A stretch of 64,000 nt of DNA from Mycolicibacterium flavescens (lineage in GTDB: Bacteria; Actinomycetota; Actinomycetes; Mycobacteriales; Mycobacteriaceae), in NCBI RefSeq assembly GCF_001722335.1, contig NZ_MIHA01000017.1:1-64000 (forward strand), given 5' to 3'. The notes under the pieces were generated by a model. It was not told the DNA's origin. It ran no database searches and worked only from the letters and a program-made list of their open reading frames with translations. Position 1 is the first letter of the stretch. Every line of letters begins with the position of its first letter. The translations under genes and the position numbers were made by a program. This document shows, piece after piece, positions 41,560 to 51,475 of this stretch.

Positions 41560-42664
41560 CGTTTCGCGCGGCGGTGAAGAAGTCGGCGACGTCGGAGACG
41601 AACAGGTCCGGCTGCTCGAACGCCGCGAAGTGACCACCGCGCGGCATCGTCGTCCAGTGGGTGATGTGGTAGCGGCTCTCGCACCACGAGCGCGGCGACC
41701 GCAGGATCTCCCTGGGGAACGACGCGACGCCGGTCGGCACCCGCACGGGTTCACCGCCGCCGAACGAGTTGAAGCTCTCCCAATACAGCCGCGCCGACGA
41801 GGCGCCCGAGGCGGTCAGCCAGTACAGCATCACGTTGTCCAGCAGTTCGTCTCGGTGCAGCGCGTTCTCCGGGTGTCCGTCGCAGTCGGTCCAGGACCAG
41901 AACTTCTCGACGATCCACGCCAGTTGCCCGACCGGCGAGTCGACCAGCGCGTAGCCCAGTGTCTGCGGCCGGGTCGACTGCTGCTTGGCATAGGCGTTGT
42001 CCCACTTGCGGTAGTACTCGATTCGTTCGATCGCGGCGAGTTCCTCGTCGGTGAACTCGGTGGCCCCGTCCGGCGGTGCGCCCATCGGCATGTTGAGGTG
42101 GATCGCTGCGCACGCGCCGCCGAGGCGGCCGAGTTGGGTGGTCACCGCGGAGCCCCAGTCGCCGCCCTGGGCGCCGTAGCGGTCGTAGCCCAGCCGTCGC
42201 ATCAGCGTGTCCCACGCCTGCGCGATGCGTTCGACGCCCCAGCCGGTGCGGGTGGGTTTGCCGGAGAACCCGTAGCCCGGCAGCGACGGGCAGATCACGT
42301 CGAATCCGCGTTCGGTCAACGGCTCGATCACCTTGTGGAACTCGACGACCGAGCCCGGCCAGCCGTGCGTGATCACCAGCGGGAACGCGTCGGGCGCGGA
42401 CGAGCGCTGGTGGATGAAGTGGATGTCGAGGCCGTCGATCTCGGTGGTGTACTGGTCGAACCGGTTCAGCGCGGCTTCCCTTGTCCGCCAGTCGTATTCG
42501 TCGGCCCAGTACTGGGCGAGCTCGCGGGTGTAGGACAGCGGGATGCCCTGGCTCCAGTCGTCGACGCACTCGGCTTCGGGCCAGCGGGTGCGGCGCAGCC
42601 GGGCCTGCAGGTCCTCGAGGTCGCTGTCGGGCACGTCGATGCGGAACGGGGTCACGGCAGCCAT
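41552..42664 (-). CDS. Epoxide hydrolase (microsomal EH-like alpha/beta hydrolase)
   Basis: 370-residue alpha/beta hydrolase with the extended N-terminal EHN region (about residues 1-100) of microsomal epoxide hydrolases: FRIDVPDSDLEDLQARLRRT-type start and WPEAECVDDWSQG. The oxyanion-hole motif HGWPGS (near 99) and the nucleophile Asp in GGDWGS (near 168) are seen, and a catalytic His lies in RGGHFAAFEQP near the end. It hydrolyses epoxides to diols; the substrate is unknown. ATG at 42664; overlaps the flavoprotein gene by 8 bp. Confidence 0.9.
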   Translation of the reverse strand: MAAVTPFRIDVPDSDLEDLQARLRRTRWPEAECVDDWSQGIPLSYTRELAQYWADEYDWRTREAALNRFDQYTTEIDGLDIHFIHQRSSAPDAFPLVITHGWPGSVVEFHKVIEPLTERGFDVICPSLPGYGFSGKPTRTGWGVERIAQAWDTLMRRLGYDRYGAQGGDWGSAVTTQLGRLGGACAAIHLNMPMGAPPDGATEFTDEELAAIERIEYYRKWDNAYAKQQSTRPQTLGYALVDSPVGQLAWIVEKFWSWTDCDGHPENALHRDELLDNVMLYWLTASGASSARLYWESFNSFGGGEPVRVPTGVASFPREILRSPRSWCESRYHITHWTTMPRGGHFAAFEQPDLFVSDVADFFTAARNDG

Positions 42665-42694
42665 GTGCGGATCCTGTCACGGGGATGAGTTCCC

Positions 42695-43120
42695 GTGCTG
42701 CGAGTAGTCCTTATCTGTGTGACATTCATCGGTGTGATCGGACGACGGGTGTGCGCCGCGCTGGCGGTGGGCTCGGCGGGCCTGCACGCGGCGATGCTCG
42801 GCCACACCGGAAGCGCGGTCACCACCGGCCTGCTCGCGGCGATGATCGCCGCCTGCCTGTTCTGCGCGTGGGACCTGTGGCGCGACGACCGCCCCCGCAC
42901 CTGGGTGGTCGTCGCGCTGATGAACCTGGCGATGATCGCGCTGCACCTGCCGGCCCCGGCGCACCGCCACGGCGGCGCGACCACCGTCGACGCGCAGTCG
43001 TCGGCGCTGATGGCGGCCGCCACGCTGGTGGCGCTCGTCGAGGCGGCGGCCGCCGCGGCCGTGCTGTATGTGCGCAGCCGCGGTCAGTACGCGGCGCTGC
43101 ACCGCGATAATCGCACTTGA
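42695..43120 (+). CDS. Small multi-pass membrane protein of unknown function
   Basis: About 141 residues with four hydrophobic segments (about 4-38, 44-62, 70-90 and 105-128 with GTG 42695 as residue 1). A histidine-bearing loop PAHRHGG lies between the last two. The start is uncertain: GTG at 42695, 42719 or 42734 are all in frame. The stop overlaps the ATG of the next membrane gene (TGATG), so they are coupled. I do not recognise the family. Confidence 0.6.
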   Translation: MLRVVLICVTFIGVIGRRVCAALAVGSAGLHAAMLGHTGSAVTTGLLAAMIAACLFCAWDLWRDDRPRTWVVVALMNLAMIALHLPAPAHRHGGATTVDAQSSALMAAATLVALVEAAAAAAVLYVRSRGQYAALHRDNRT

Positions 43121-43560
43121 TGTGGACGCTTCTGCTGATCGCCGCCGCTGCCCTGACCTCCGGTGTCCTGCTCGGAGCCGGAATCTACGAAACGGTCGTC
43201 GTCGACCCGGTGTGGCCGAAGCGGCCGGGCATCGTTCAGGCCCGCAACGGTGGGCTGTCGCGACAGCGGTTCTGGCTGCCGGCGCACACGATGTGCGAGG
43301 TGCTGCTGATCCTGGCGCTGATCACCGCGTGGGACCGGCCCGACGTGCGGCTCGCACTGCTGGTCGCGGTGATCGCGCACGCGGCGGTGCGGGTGTGGTC
43401 ACTGCTGGACGTCGAGCCGGCGGGGCGCGCGTTCGAGCGGTCCGACCCGGCGGGCGTCGACGAGGCGGCCGCGGTGCGCTGGACGCGGCGCAGCGCGGCG
43501 CGGCTGCCGCTGGACCTGATCACCTGCGGCGCGGTGTTGTGGGCGCTGGCACTCGCATAG
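43120..43560 (+). CDS. Membrane protein of unknown function
   Basis: 146-residue protein with about four hydrophobic segments (N-terminal helix, then around 55-75, 80-97 and 130-146). The N-terminal GAGIYETVVVDPVW resembles the first loop of small DUF1772-like membrane proteins, but I cannot confirm this. ATG at 43120 overlaps the preceding stop by TGATG. Function unknown. Confidence 0.6.
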   Translation: MWTLLLIAAAALTSGVLLGAGIYETVVVDPVWPKRPGIVQARNGGLSRQRFWLPAHTMCEVLLILALITAWDRPDVRLALLVAVIAHAAVRVWSLLDVEPAGRAFERSDPAGVDEAAAVRWTRRSAARLPLDLITCGAVLWALALA

Positions 43561-43589
43561 ACCGGCGGTGGAGCGGGCATAGCTAGGCC

Positions 43590-43805
43590 ATGAGTGAGGA
43601 CGCCGGCCGCGCGCCGCAGGAGAACCCGCAGAAAGACCGCTCGGACTGGGTCACCGGCGACGAGCCGATGACCGGTCCGCAACGCAGCTACCTGTCCACG
43701 CTGGCGCAGGAGGCCGGCGAAGAGGTGCCCGAGAATCTGTCCAAGGCCCAGGCCTCGGAGTTGATCGACCGCCTGCAGCAGCAGACCGGACGGAGTTCGT
43801 CGTGA
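43590..43805 (+). CDS. DUF3072 small protein
   Basis: 71-residue hydrophilic protein with the DUF3072 pattern PMTGPQRSYLSTLAQEAGEE then LSKAQASELIDRLQ, a fold seen in short DNA-binding-like or helicase-accessory segments but without a proven role. ATG at 43590. Overlaps the next gene by four bases (GTGA). Confidence 0.82.
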   Translation: MSEDAGRAPQENPQKDRSDWVTGDEPMTGPQRSYLSTLAQEAGEEVPENLSKAQASELIDRLQQQTGRSSS

Positions 43806-44047
43806 TTTCGGTCGACGACGTGCGGGTGCTGTTGGCCTCGCAGGAGAAGAACGCGGTGCTGGTCGTGATCGAGGGCCGCGTGGAGGTGATCGGCGCCGGG
43901 AAGCTGGCCTCGCCCGACTACCGCGGCGCCCTGGAAGTGGTGTCGCGCGAGGATCTGGTCAACCGGGTCGGCGAGTCACCGTCGGACCGCGAGGTCGAGG
44001 AGCAGGCGGCGCAGCTGGACACCGCGGTCTCCGAGCTGGGCGGCTAG
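43802..44047 (+). CDS. Small hypothetical protein coupled to DUF3072 gene
   Basis: 81-residue acidic protein beginning (M)ISVDDVRVLLASQEKNA, a short beta-strand-rich first half followed by a helical Glu/Gln-rich end. GTG start at 43802 in a GTGA overlap with the DUF3072 stop. Ends convergently over accD3 by four bases. No family recognised. Confidence 0.65.
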   Translation: MISVDDVRVLLASQEKNAVLVVIEGRVEVIGAGKLASPDYRGALEVVSREDLVNRVGESPSDREVEEQAAQLDTAVSELGG

Positions 44048-45555
44048 CTCGGCAACCCGATGCGCCGGTAGCGGTCGAGCCGGGCGCGCATCCGGTCGTC
44101 GGCGGGCACCGCGCGCAGTGAGTGCAGTTCGTTGGCGATCACGGCCGACAGCCGCCCGGTGAACTGCAGCGGTTCGTCGGCGGCGTCCGGCTGCTCGGGG
44201 ACGACGACGTCGACGATGCCGTCGCGCAGCAGGTCGGCCGACCGGACACCTTGGGCCGCAGCCAGTTCCGGCGCATGGTCGAGGTCCCGGTAGACGATCG
44301 CGCTGGCGCCCTCCGGCGGCAGTGGCGCCAACCAGCCGTGCAGCGCGGACACCACCCGGTCGGCGGGCACCATCGCCAGCGCCGGCCCGCCGCTGCCCTG
44401 CCCGAGCAGCACCGACACCGTCGGCGTGTCGAGCGTGACGAGTTGGGCCAGGCACCGCGCGATCTCGCCGGCCAGCCCGCCCTGCTCGGCCTCGACGGTC
44501 AGCGCAGGCCCGGCGGTGTCGATGACCAGCACCAGCGGCAGCCGCAGGCCCGCCGCCAGCGCCATGCCGCGGCGAGCCTCGCGCAGCGCGGCGGGGCCGA
44601 CACGGAGGGCAGGAGCGGAGCGACCCGGGATTGAACCTGAGCCTCCCACCACGCGCTGCTGGCCCACCACCACCGCCGGCTGCCCGCCGAAGCGGGCGAG
44701 CGCCAGCAGCGTCGTCGCCGCCTCGCCGGAACCCGTGCCGGACAGCAGCAGTCGCTCCGTCGTGCCGTGCCGCAACACGTACCCGACGCCCGGCCGGTCC
44801 GGTCGCCGCGAGGCCTGCACCGACTCCCACGCCGGAACATCGGGCAGCGGGCCGAGTTCGGGCGGTGCGGGTGGAGGTAGCGGCGGGTCGGCGATCACCG
44901 TCAGCGCGCGGTCCAGCGTCGCTCGCAGCACGTCGAGCGGGACCACGCCGTCGATCACGCCGTGCCGGTGCAGGTTCTCGGCGGTCTGCACGCCCTCCGG
45001 GAACGGTTCGCCGTACAGGTGCTCGTAGACCCGCGGCCCGAGGAACCCGATCAGCGCGCCCGGTTCGGCGGCGGTCACGTGCCCGAGCGAGCCCCACGAC
45101 GCGAACACCCCGCCGGTGGTCGGGTGCCGCAGGTACACCAGATACGGCAGGTGGGCGCGTCGGTGCAGTTCGACGGCCGCGGCGATCTTGACCATCTGCA
45201 GGAACGCGACCGTGCCCTCCTGCATGCGGGTGCCGCCCGAACTCGGCGACGCCAGCAGCGGCAGTTTCTCGGCGGTCGCGCGGTGCACGGCCGCGGTGAT
45301 GCGCTCGGCGGCCGCCACCCCGATCGAACCGGCCAGGAAGTCGAACTCGCACAGCACCAGCGCCACGCGGCGGCCGAACACGGTGCCCTCGCCGGTGACC
45401 ACGGACTCGTCGAGTCCGGTCTTGGCCGCGGCGGCGGCGTGTTCTCCGCGGTACCGCTCACCTGCGCCGACGTCGAGCGGCGGGCCGTCCCAGCTGCGGA
45501 AGGAGCCCGCGTCGAGCACGGCGTCACGCACCTCGAGGGCACCGATCCGGCTCAC
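44044..45555 (-). CDS. accD3: AccD3, acyl-CoA carboxylase carboxyltransferase-like protein
   Basis: 503-residue crotonase-fold carboxyltransferase with fused N- and C-lobes, like Rv0904c. Blocks include LASPSSGGTRMQEG (N-lobe oxyanion region) and LVLVIDTAGPALTVEAEQGGLAGEIARCLA (C-lobe, residues about 350-380). Such subunits transfer carboxyl groups from biotin to acyl-CoA; the acyl substrate of AccD3 is not settled. GTG start at 45555. It is divergent from echA6 across only 26 bp that hold a perfect palindrome. Confidence 0.9.
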   Translation of the reverse strand: MSRIGALEVRDAVLDAGSFRSWDGPPLDVGAGERYRGEHAAAAAKTGLDESVVTGEGTVFGRRVALVLCEFDFLAGSIGVAAAERITAAVHRATAEKLPLLASPSSGGTRMQEGTVAFLQMVKIAAAVELHRRAHLPYLVYLRHPTTGGVFASWGSLGHVTAAEPGALIGFLGPRVYEHLYGEPFPEGVQTAENLHRHGVIDGVVPLDVLRATLDRALTVIADPPLPPPAPPELGPLPDVPAWESVQASRRPDRPGVGYVLRHGTTERLLLSGTGSGEAATTLLALARFGGQPAVVVGQQRVVGGSGSIPGRSAPALRVGPAALREARRGMALAAGLRLPLVLVIDTAGPALTVEAEQGGLAGEIARCLAQLVTLDTPTVSVLLGQGSGGPALAMVPADRVVSALHGWLAPLPPEGASAIVYRDLDHAPELAAAQGVRSADLLRDGIVDVVVPEQPDAADEPLQFTGRLSAVIANELHSLRAVPADDRMRARLDRYRRIGLPS

Positions 45556-45560
45556 GGCGT

Positions 45561-45576
45561 CAGCCTATATAGGCTG
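45561..45576. promoter_or_regulatory. Perfect 16-bp palindrome in the accD3-echA6 divergent promoter
   Basis: CAGCCTATATAGGCTG is fully self-complementary and lies between start codons only 26 bp apart. The TATATA centre can serve as a -10 box in both directions, with starts close to both start codons. It could also be an operator that controls both genes at once. Confidence 0.5.
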
Positions 45577-45581
45577 GCGGA

Positions 45582-46316
45582 ATGATTGGTGTGACCCGTG
45601 ACGCCCACGTGCTGACCCTCGAGATGCAACGCGCCGAGCGGCGCAACGCCCTCAACGTCGAACTGGTCGATGCGCTCCGTGAGGCCATCCTGAAGGCCGC
45701 CGCCGAGGACGTCCGCGCCATCGTGCTCACCGGCGCGGGCCACGTCTTCAGCGCGGGCGCCGACCTGTCCGACCCGTCCGGGGTGGCCGAGAAGCTGCCC
45801 GACAAGGCCAAGGAACTCAACGTCGCGATCGACAAGGCGCCGGTGCCCGTCATCGGCGCCATCAACGGTCCCGCGATCGGCGCCGGGGTCATCCTGGCGA
45901 TGATCTGCGATCTGCGGGTCGTCGCGCCCGACGCCTACTTCCAGTTCCCGGTCGCCAAATACGGTCTGGCGCTGGACAACTGGAGTATCCGGCGGCTGAC
46001 GTCGCTGGTCGGCGCGGGCCGGGCGCGCGGGATGCTGCTGGCCGCCGAACGGCTCACCGCCGACGACGCGATGCAGACCGGGATGGCCAACCGCATCGGC
46101 ACGGTCGAGGACGCGCAGGCGTGGGCCGCCGAGATCGCCGGCTACGCGCCGCTGGCACTGCAGCACGCCAAGCGGGTGCTCAACGACGACGGCGCCTACG
46201 AGGACCCCTGGCCCGAGCACCAGGAGCTGTTCGACCGGGCGTGGGCCAGCCAGGACGTCATCGAGGCTCAGGTCGCGCGGATCGAGAAACGGCCGCCGAA
46301 CTTCAAGGGCGCCTGA
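45582..46316 (+). CDS. echA6: EchA6, enoyl-CoA hydratase-like protein
   Basis: 244-residue crotonase-fold protein. Signature parts are [17 protein letters not shown] and the stretch [20 protein letters not shown]. In M. tuberculosis EchA6 (Rv0905) is essential, binds acyl-CoA rather than hydrating it, and shuttles fatty acids to mycolic acid synthesis. The ATG at 45582 is about 4 nt after the predicted start of transcription. Stop overlaps the next gene's ATG (TGATG). Confidence 0.93.
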   Translation: MIGVTRDAHVLTLEMQRAERRNALNVELVDALREAILKAAAEDVRAIVLTGAGHVFSAGADLSDPSGVAEKLPDKAKELNVAIDKAPVPVIGAINGPAIGAGVILAMICDLRVVAPDAYFQFPVAKYGLALDNWSIRRLTSLVGAGRARGMLLAAERLTADDAMQTGMANRIGTVEDAQAWAAEIAGYAPLALQHAKRVLNDDGAYEDPWPEHQELFDRAWASQDVIEAQVARIEKRPPNFKGA

Positions 46317-47431
46317 TGATCCGCGGCGCGCTGCGCATCGGCTTCGGCACGGCGTCGCTGCTGGCCGGTGGTTGGGTGCTGCGCGCGCTGCAGGGCGCGC
46401 CGGCGGCGCTCGGCGCGTCCCCGACGGAGATCGAGACGGTCGCCCGTCGCTCGCCGAATTACCGCGACGGCGGGTTCGACAACCTCGAACCCGCGTCGAT
46501 GATGAGCATCGAGGCCGAGCAGCAGCGGCTCCTGGTACGCGAGCTGATCGGTTCGCGTAGCGTCACCCGGCCGGCGGGGCCGGTGCCGGTCGTCACCCCG
46601 ACGCCGGCGGCCCCCGCATCGCAGGGGTCGGTGTGCTGGTTCGGGCACTCCTCGGCGCTGATCGAACTCGACGGCTACCGCGTGCTGGCCGACCCGGTGT
46701 GGAGCCGCCGGTGCTCACCGTCGCAGGCGGTCGGGCCCGAACGCATGCACGACGTGCCCGCGCCGCTGGAAGCGCTGGCCGCGGTCGACGCGGTCGTGAT
46801 CAGCCACGACCACTACGACCATCTCGACATGGAGACCATCACCGGTCTGGCCCGCACGCAGCGCGCGCCGTTCGTCGTGCCGCTGGGCATCGGCGCGCAC
46901 CTGCGCAGGTGGGGGATACCCGAGAGCCGCATCGTCGAACTGGACTGGCACGAGAGCCACACGATCGGCGACCTGACGCTGGTCTGCACGCCGGCCCGGC
47001 ACTTCTCGGGCCGGCTGCTGACCCGCAACACCACGCTGTGGGCGTCGTGGGTGATCCTGGGCCCGCGCCACCGCGCGTTCTTCGGCGGCGACACCGGATA
47101 CACGAAGAGCTTTGCCGAGATCGGCGCCGAGCACGGGCCGTTCGACGTGACCCTGCTGCCGATCGGCGCGTACCACCCGGCATGGCCGGACATCCACATG
47201 AACCCCGAGGAGGCCGTGCGCGCGCACCTCGACGTCGCCGAGGCCGACCGCGGCCTGCTGGTGCCGATCCACTGGGCGACGTTCCGGTTGGCCCCGCACC
47301 CGTGGTCCGAACCGGTGGAGCGGCTGCTGCGCGCGGCCGACGCCGAAAAGGTCCAGGTAGTCGTGCCCAAACCCGGTCAGCGTGTGGAGCGGGACGCCCC
47401 GCCGGCGTCCGACCCGTGGTGGCGTTTCTGA
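46316..47431 (+). CDS. Metallo-beta-lactamase-fold hydrolase, NAPE-PLD-like (Rv0906-like)
   Basis: 371-residue protein with an N-terminal hydrophobic segment (about 5-27) and a metallo-beta-lactamase domain. Zinc ligands are in SHDHYDHLD (near 160), PARHFSGR, FGGDTGY and PIHWATF. It is of the N-acylphosphatidylethanolamine phospholipase D-like (UlaG/NAPE-PLD) branch, so a phospholipid or other ester is a possible substrate. Start overlaps the echA6 stop. Confidence 0.87.
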   Translation: MIRGALRIGFGTASLLAGGWVLRALQGAPAALGASPTEIETVARRSPNYRDGGFDNLEPASMMSIEAEQQRLLVRELIGSRSVTRPAGPVPVVTPTPAAPASQGSVCWFGHSSALIELDGYRVLADPVWSRRCSPSQAVGPERMHDVPAPLEALAAVDAVVISHDHYDHLDMETITGLARTQRAPFVVPLGIGAHLRRWGIPESRIVELDWHESHTIGDLTLVCTPARHFSGRLLTRNTTLWASWVILGPRHRAFFGGDTGYTKSFAEIGAEHGPFDVTLLPIGAYHPAWPDIHMNPEEAVRAHLDVAEADRGLLVPIHWATFRLAPHPWSEPVERLLRAADAEKVQVVVPKPGQRVERDAPPASDPWWRF

Positions 47432-47446
47432 GTTACCGTTCACGTC

Positions 47447-49012
47447 ATGAACGCACTGGCCCGGTGGGCTGTCGCAGGGCTGCTGCTGGTCGCCGGGTGT
47501 AGCGCGGAGCCGGCCGAGCCCGCCCCGCCGCCGAGCGCGCAGTCCGACGTGCCACCGCCGCTGGTTGCCGCGATGCCGCTGCCCGAGAACGCTGTCGACG
47601 ACGCGGTCGCCCAGCTCGACGGGTTGGCCACCGACCTGATGGACAAAACCGGCATCCCGGGGATGGCGGTGGCCGTCGTGCACGGCGGAAAAACCGTGTA
47701 CGCCAGAGGTTTCGGCGTCAAGGACACACGGACAGGTGAGAAAGTGGGCCCGGACACGGTGTTTCAGCTGGCGTCGGTGTCCAAACCCCTGGCCGCGACC
47801 GTCGTCGCCCAGCAGGTCGGTCAGAACCGGGTCGGGTGGGACACCCCGATCGTGTCCCGGCTGCCGTGGTTCGCGCTGTCGGACCCGGCGGTCACCCGGA
47901 TGGTCACCGTCGGGGACATGATGTCGCACCGCTCCGGGCTGCCCGATCACGCCGGCGACATGCTCGAGGACATCGGCTACGACCGCCGCCAGGTGCTCGA
48001 ACGGCTGCGCCAACTTCCGCTGGATCCGTTCCGGGACTCCTACGCTTACACCAACTTCGGGTACACCGCGGGTGCTGAGGCCGTCGCCGCCGCCGCGGGC
48101 AGGGACTGGGAGACCCTCGCCGAGGAGGTGATGTTCGGCCCGTTGGGCATGGGGGTGACGAGCTACCGGTTCACCGACTACGAGACCCGGCCCGACCGCG
48201 CGGTCGGCCACATCCACGTCGACGGCCGGTACGAGCCGTCCTATGTGCGCGACGCCGACGCCGAATCCCCTGCGGGCGGGGCGAGTTCGTCGGTCAACGA
48301 CATGACCCGGTGGCTGGCGATGGTGTTGGCCGACGGCAGCCACGACGGTCGGCAGGTCGTGGACGCTAAGGCGCTGCTGCCCGCGCTGAGCCCGCAGGCG
48401 GTGTCGAACCCGCCGAGCGAGCCGGCGATGCGGTCGGGCTTCTACGGTTACGGGTTCAACGTCGGGACGACGTCGGCGGCGCGGACGGAGCTGAGCCATT
48501 CGGGCGCCTTCGAACTCGGCACGGGGACGAACTTCCTGATGTTGCCGTCGGCTGACGTCGGCATCGTCGCGCTCACCAACGCCACCCCGTCGGGGGTGCC
48601 GGAGGCGCTGACCGCGCAGTTCGCCGATCTCGTGCAGTTCGGTGAGATCCGAGAAGACTGGTACGGCCTCTACAGCGCGGCCTTCGCCGACATGGAGAAG
48701 CCGGTGGGCGACCTGGTCGGCAAGCAACCCCCGGCGAACCCGGCACCGCCCGGCCCGCTGTCGTCGTACGCCGGCATCTACGCCAACGACTACTGGGGAC
48801 CCGCGCGGGTCACCGAACGCGACGGGCGTCTGAGGTTGGCGTTGGGCACGAAATTCGACGTGCAGCTGGATCATTGGGACGGTGACACGTTCACGTTCGG
48901 TTTCGTCAGCGAGAACGCGCCGCCGGGCACCATCTCGCAGGCACGCTTCGACGGCGACCGGCTCACCCTCGAGTATTTCGACACGTTCGAGAAGGGGACG
49001 TTCGTCAAGTGA
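47447..49012 (+). CDS. Serine beta-lactamase-family lipoprotein (Rv0907-like)
   Basis: 521-residue exported protein. A lipobox LLLVAGCS (Cys near 18) marks it as a lipoprotein. The beta-lactamase/DD-peptidase fold shows SVSK (catalytic Ser/Lys), YTNFGY (YxN motif) and a C-terminal HSGAFELGT (HxG motif). The family contains esterases, peptidases and penicillin-binding-like hydrolases; the substrate is unknown. ATG at 47447, 15 bp after the preceding gene. Overlaps ctpE by four bases. Confidence 0.88.
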   Translation: MNALARWAVAGLLLVAGCSAEPAEPAPPPSAQSDVPPPLVAAMPLPENAVDDAVAQLDGLATDLMDKTGIPGMAVAVVHGGKTVYARGFGVKDTRTGEKVGPDTVFQLASVSKPLAATVVAQQVGQNRVGWDTPIVSRLPWFALSDPAVTRMVTVGDMMSHRSGLPDHAGDMLEDIGYDRRQVLERLRQLPLDPFRDSYAYTNFGYTAGAEAVAAAAGRDWETLAEEVMFGPLGMGVTSYRFTDYETRPDRAVGHIHVDGRYEPSYVRDADAESPAGGASSSVNDMTRWLAMVLADGSHDGRQVVDAKALLPALSPQAVSNPPSEPAMRSGFYGYGFNVGTTSAARTELSHSGAFELGTGTNFLMLPSADVGIVALTNATPSGVPEALTAQFADLVQFGEIREDWYGLYSAAFADMEKPVGDLVGKQPPANPAPPGPLSSYAGIYANDYWGPARVTERDGRLRLALGTKFDVQLDHWDGDTFTFGFVSENAPPGTISQARFDGDRLTLEYFDTFEKGTFVK

Positions 49013-51399
49013 CCGCCATACCCGAGACCCGCGCCGCCGGGCTGAGTGACGCCGAAGTTGCGCAGCGGGTCGCCGAGGGCAAGACCAACGACGTGCCCAC
49101 GCGGGCGGCGCGCAGCGTCTCCGAGATCGTGCGGTCCAACGTGTTCACCCGGATCAACGCGATCCTCGGGGTGCTGTTCATCATCGTGCTGTCCACCGGT
49201 TCGCTGATCAACGGGGCGTTCGGTCTGCTGATCATCGCCAACAGCGGGATCGGCATCATCCAGGAATTGCGGGCCAAGAAGACGCTCGACAAGCTGGCGA
49301 TCGTCGGGCAGACGAAACCGTTGGTGCGCAGGCAGTCCGGTACCACGGCGGTGCCGCCCAGCGAGGTTGTCCTCGACGACATCATCGAACTGGGACCCGG
49401 CGATCAGATCGTCGTCGACGGGGAGGTCGTCGAGGAGTCGAACCTGGAGGTCGACGAGTCGCTGCTGACCGGTGAGGCCGACGCCATCGCCAAGGATCCG
49501 GGCGATCCGGTGATGTCGGGCAGCTTCGTCGTCGCCGGCACCGGCGCCTACCGGGCCACCAAGGTCGGCAGGGAAGCGTATGCGGCCAAGCTCGCCGAGG
49601 AGGCCAGCAAGTTCACACTGGTGAACTCCGAACTGCGCAGCGGCATCAACCAGATCCTGCGGTTCATCACCTACCTGCTGATCCCGGCCGGCCTGCTGAT
49701 CATCTACACCCAGCTGTTCACCACCGAATCCGGTTGGCGCCGTTCGGTACTGGCGATGGTGGGCGCGCTGGTCCCGATGGTGCCCGAAGGCCTGGTGCTG
49801 ATGACGTCGATCGCGTTCGCCGTCGGCGTGATCCGGCTGGGCCGCAGGCAGTGCCTGGTCAACGAACTGCCCGCGATCGAGGGCCTCGCCCGCGTCGACG
49901 TGGTGTGCGCCGACAAGACCGGGACGTTGACCGAGAACGGGATGCGGGTCTGTGACCTCAAGCAGCTCGACGCTGTCGACGTGGGCAACATTCTGGCGCA
50001 GTTGGCCGCCGACGATCCCCGCCCCAACGCCAGCATGCAGGCCATCGCGGAGGCCTACAAGATGCCGCCCGGGTGGAGCGCGACCGCCGTGGCGCCGTTC
50101 AAGTCGGCGACCAAGTGGAGCGGCACGTCGTACGGGGAGCACGGCAACTGGGTGATCGGCGCACCGGATGTGCTGTGCGAACCCGGGTCACCGGTCGCCG
50201 AGCAGGCCGAGCAGATCGGCGCCGGTGGGCTGCGCGTGCTGATGCTGGGGTCCAGTGATCTGCCGGTCGACCATCCCGAGGCGCCGGGGCGGGTCACGCC
50301 GGCCGCGCTGGTGGTGCTGGAGCAGCGGGTCCGCCCGGATGCGCGGGACACGCTGGACTACTTTGCTTCCCAACAGGTGTCGATCAAGGTGATCTCGGGG
50401 GACAACGCGGTCTCGGTGGGGGCGGTGGCCGGGTCGCTGGGCTTGCACGGGGAGACCATGGACGCCCGGCAGCTGCCTGAGGAGCCCGGTCCGCTGGCCG
50501 ACACCGTCGAGGAGTGCACGACGTTCGGGCGGGTGCGGCCCGACCAGAAGCGGGCCATGGTGCACGCTCTGCAGTCACGCGGACACACGGTCGCGATGAC
50601 CGGCGACGGTGTAAACGACGTGCTGGCGCTCAAGGACGCCGACATCGGTGTCGCGATGGGCTCGGGCAGCTCGGCATCGCGTGCGGTGGCGCAGATCGTG
50701 TTGCTGGACAACAAGTTCGCGACGCTGCCGTACGTCGTCGGCGAGGGCCGGCGGGTGATCGGCAACATCGAGCGGGTCTCGAACCTGTTCCTGACCAAGA
50801 CCGTGTACTCGGTGTTGCTGGCGATCTTCGTCGGGGTGGCCGGGCTGGCGTCGAAGTTCTTCGGCACCGACCCGCTGCTGTTCCCGTTCCAGCCGATCCA
50901 TGTGACGATCGCGGCCTGGTTCACGATCGGGATCCCGGCGTTCATCCTGTCGCTGGCGCCGAACCACGAGCGGGCGCAGCCGGGATTCGTGCGGCGGGTG
51001 ATGACGTCGGCGCTGCCGTCGGGGTTGGTCGTCGGGCTGGCGACGTTCACGTCGTATCTGGTGGCGTATCAGGGGCGGTATGCGTCGCCGGTGGAGCAGA
51101 CGCAGGCTTCGACCGCGGCGTTGATCACGCTGCTGGTGGTGGCGGTCTGGGTGCTCGCCGTGGTGGCGCGTCCCTACCAGTGGTGGCGGGTGGCGTTGGT
51201 GGTCGTGTCGGGCCTGGCTTATGTGGTGATCTTCTCGATCCCTTGGGCGCATGAGCTGTTCATCCTCGACATCTCCAACGTCAAGACCACGTCGATCGCG
51301 TTGGGCATCGGGGTGGTCGGGGCGCTCGCGATCGAGGTGATCTGGTGGGTGCTGGGGGCGGTGTCGGGAGAGCCTCGACGGCTGTGGCGCTCTGAGTAG
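49009..51399 (+). CDS. ctpE: Cation-transporting P-type ATPase CtpE
   Basis: 796-residue P-type ATPase. The phosphorylated Asp302 is in DKTGTLT; the dephosphorylation motif LTGEAD and the hinge [25 protein letters not shown] are present, with about ten helices and PEGL in the fourth. In mycobacteria CtpE (Rv0908) is described as a high-affinity Ca2+ importer. The GTG at 49009 is in a GTGA overlap with the beta-lactamase-like gene. No N-terminal metal-binding domain is seen. Confidence 0.95.
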   Translation: MTAIPETRAAGLSDAEVAQRVAEGKTNDVPTRAARSVSEIVRSNVFTRINAILGVLFIIVLSTGSLINGAFGLLIIANSGIGIIQELRAKKTLDKLAIVGQTKPLVRRQSGTTAVPPSEVVLDDIIELGPGDQIVVDGEVVEESNLEVDESLLTGEADAIAKDPGDPVMSGSFVVAGTGAYRATKVGREAYAAKLAEEASKFTLVNSELRSGINQILRFITYLLIPAGLLIIYTQLFTTESGWRRSVLAMVGALVPMVPEGLVLMTSIAFAVGVIRLGRRQCLVNELPAIEGLARVDVVCADKTGTLTENGMRVCDLKQLDAVDVGNILAQLAADDPRPNASMQAIAEAYKMPPGWSATAVAPFKSATKWSGTSYGEHGNWVIGAPDVLCEPGSPVAEQAEQIGAGGLRVLMLGSSDLPVDHPEAPGRVTPAALVVLEQRVRPDARDTLDYFASQQVSIKVISGDNAVSVGAVAGSLGLHGETMDARQLPEEPGPLADTVEECTTFGRVRPDQKRAMVHALQSRGHTVAMTGDGVNDVLALKDADIGVAMGSGSSASRAVAQIVLLDNKFATLPYVVGEGRRVIGNIERVSNLFLTKTVYSVLLAIFVGVAGLASKFFGTDPLLFPFQPIHVTIAAWFTIGIPAFILSLAPNHERAQPGFVRRVMTSALPSGLVVGLATFTSYLVAYQGRYASPVEQTQASTAALITLLVVAVWVLAVVARPYQWWRVALVVVSGLAYVVIFSIPWAHELFILDISNVKTTSIALGIGVVGALAIEVIWWVLGAVSGEPRRLWRSE

Positions 51400-51475
51400 G
51401 TACTGGTGGTCAGCCCCAGTGAAGTCGGAGGCTAACCCCGCCGACAAGCTCGCCTGTGAACGGCAGGCTTTGTGA

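Noticed and set aside
44600..44650. tRNA T-arm-like string (GGTTCAATCCC on the minus strand) inside accD3
   Set aside because: Flanking bases cannot form a T-stem, and no acceptor or anticodon arms exist; it is in-frame coding sequence.
51408..51475. Small leader gene or riboswitch between ctpE and the sigma gene (GAGGCTAACC motif)
   Set aside because: One short motif resembling ydaO is present, but none of the other conserved blocks; a weak GTCGG/CCGAC hairpin at most.
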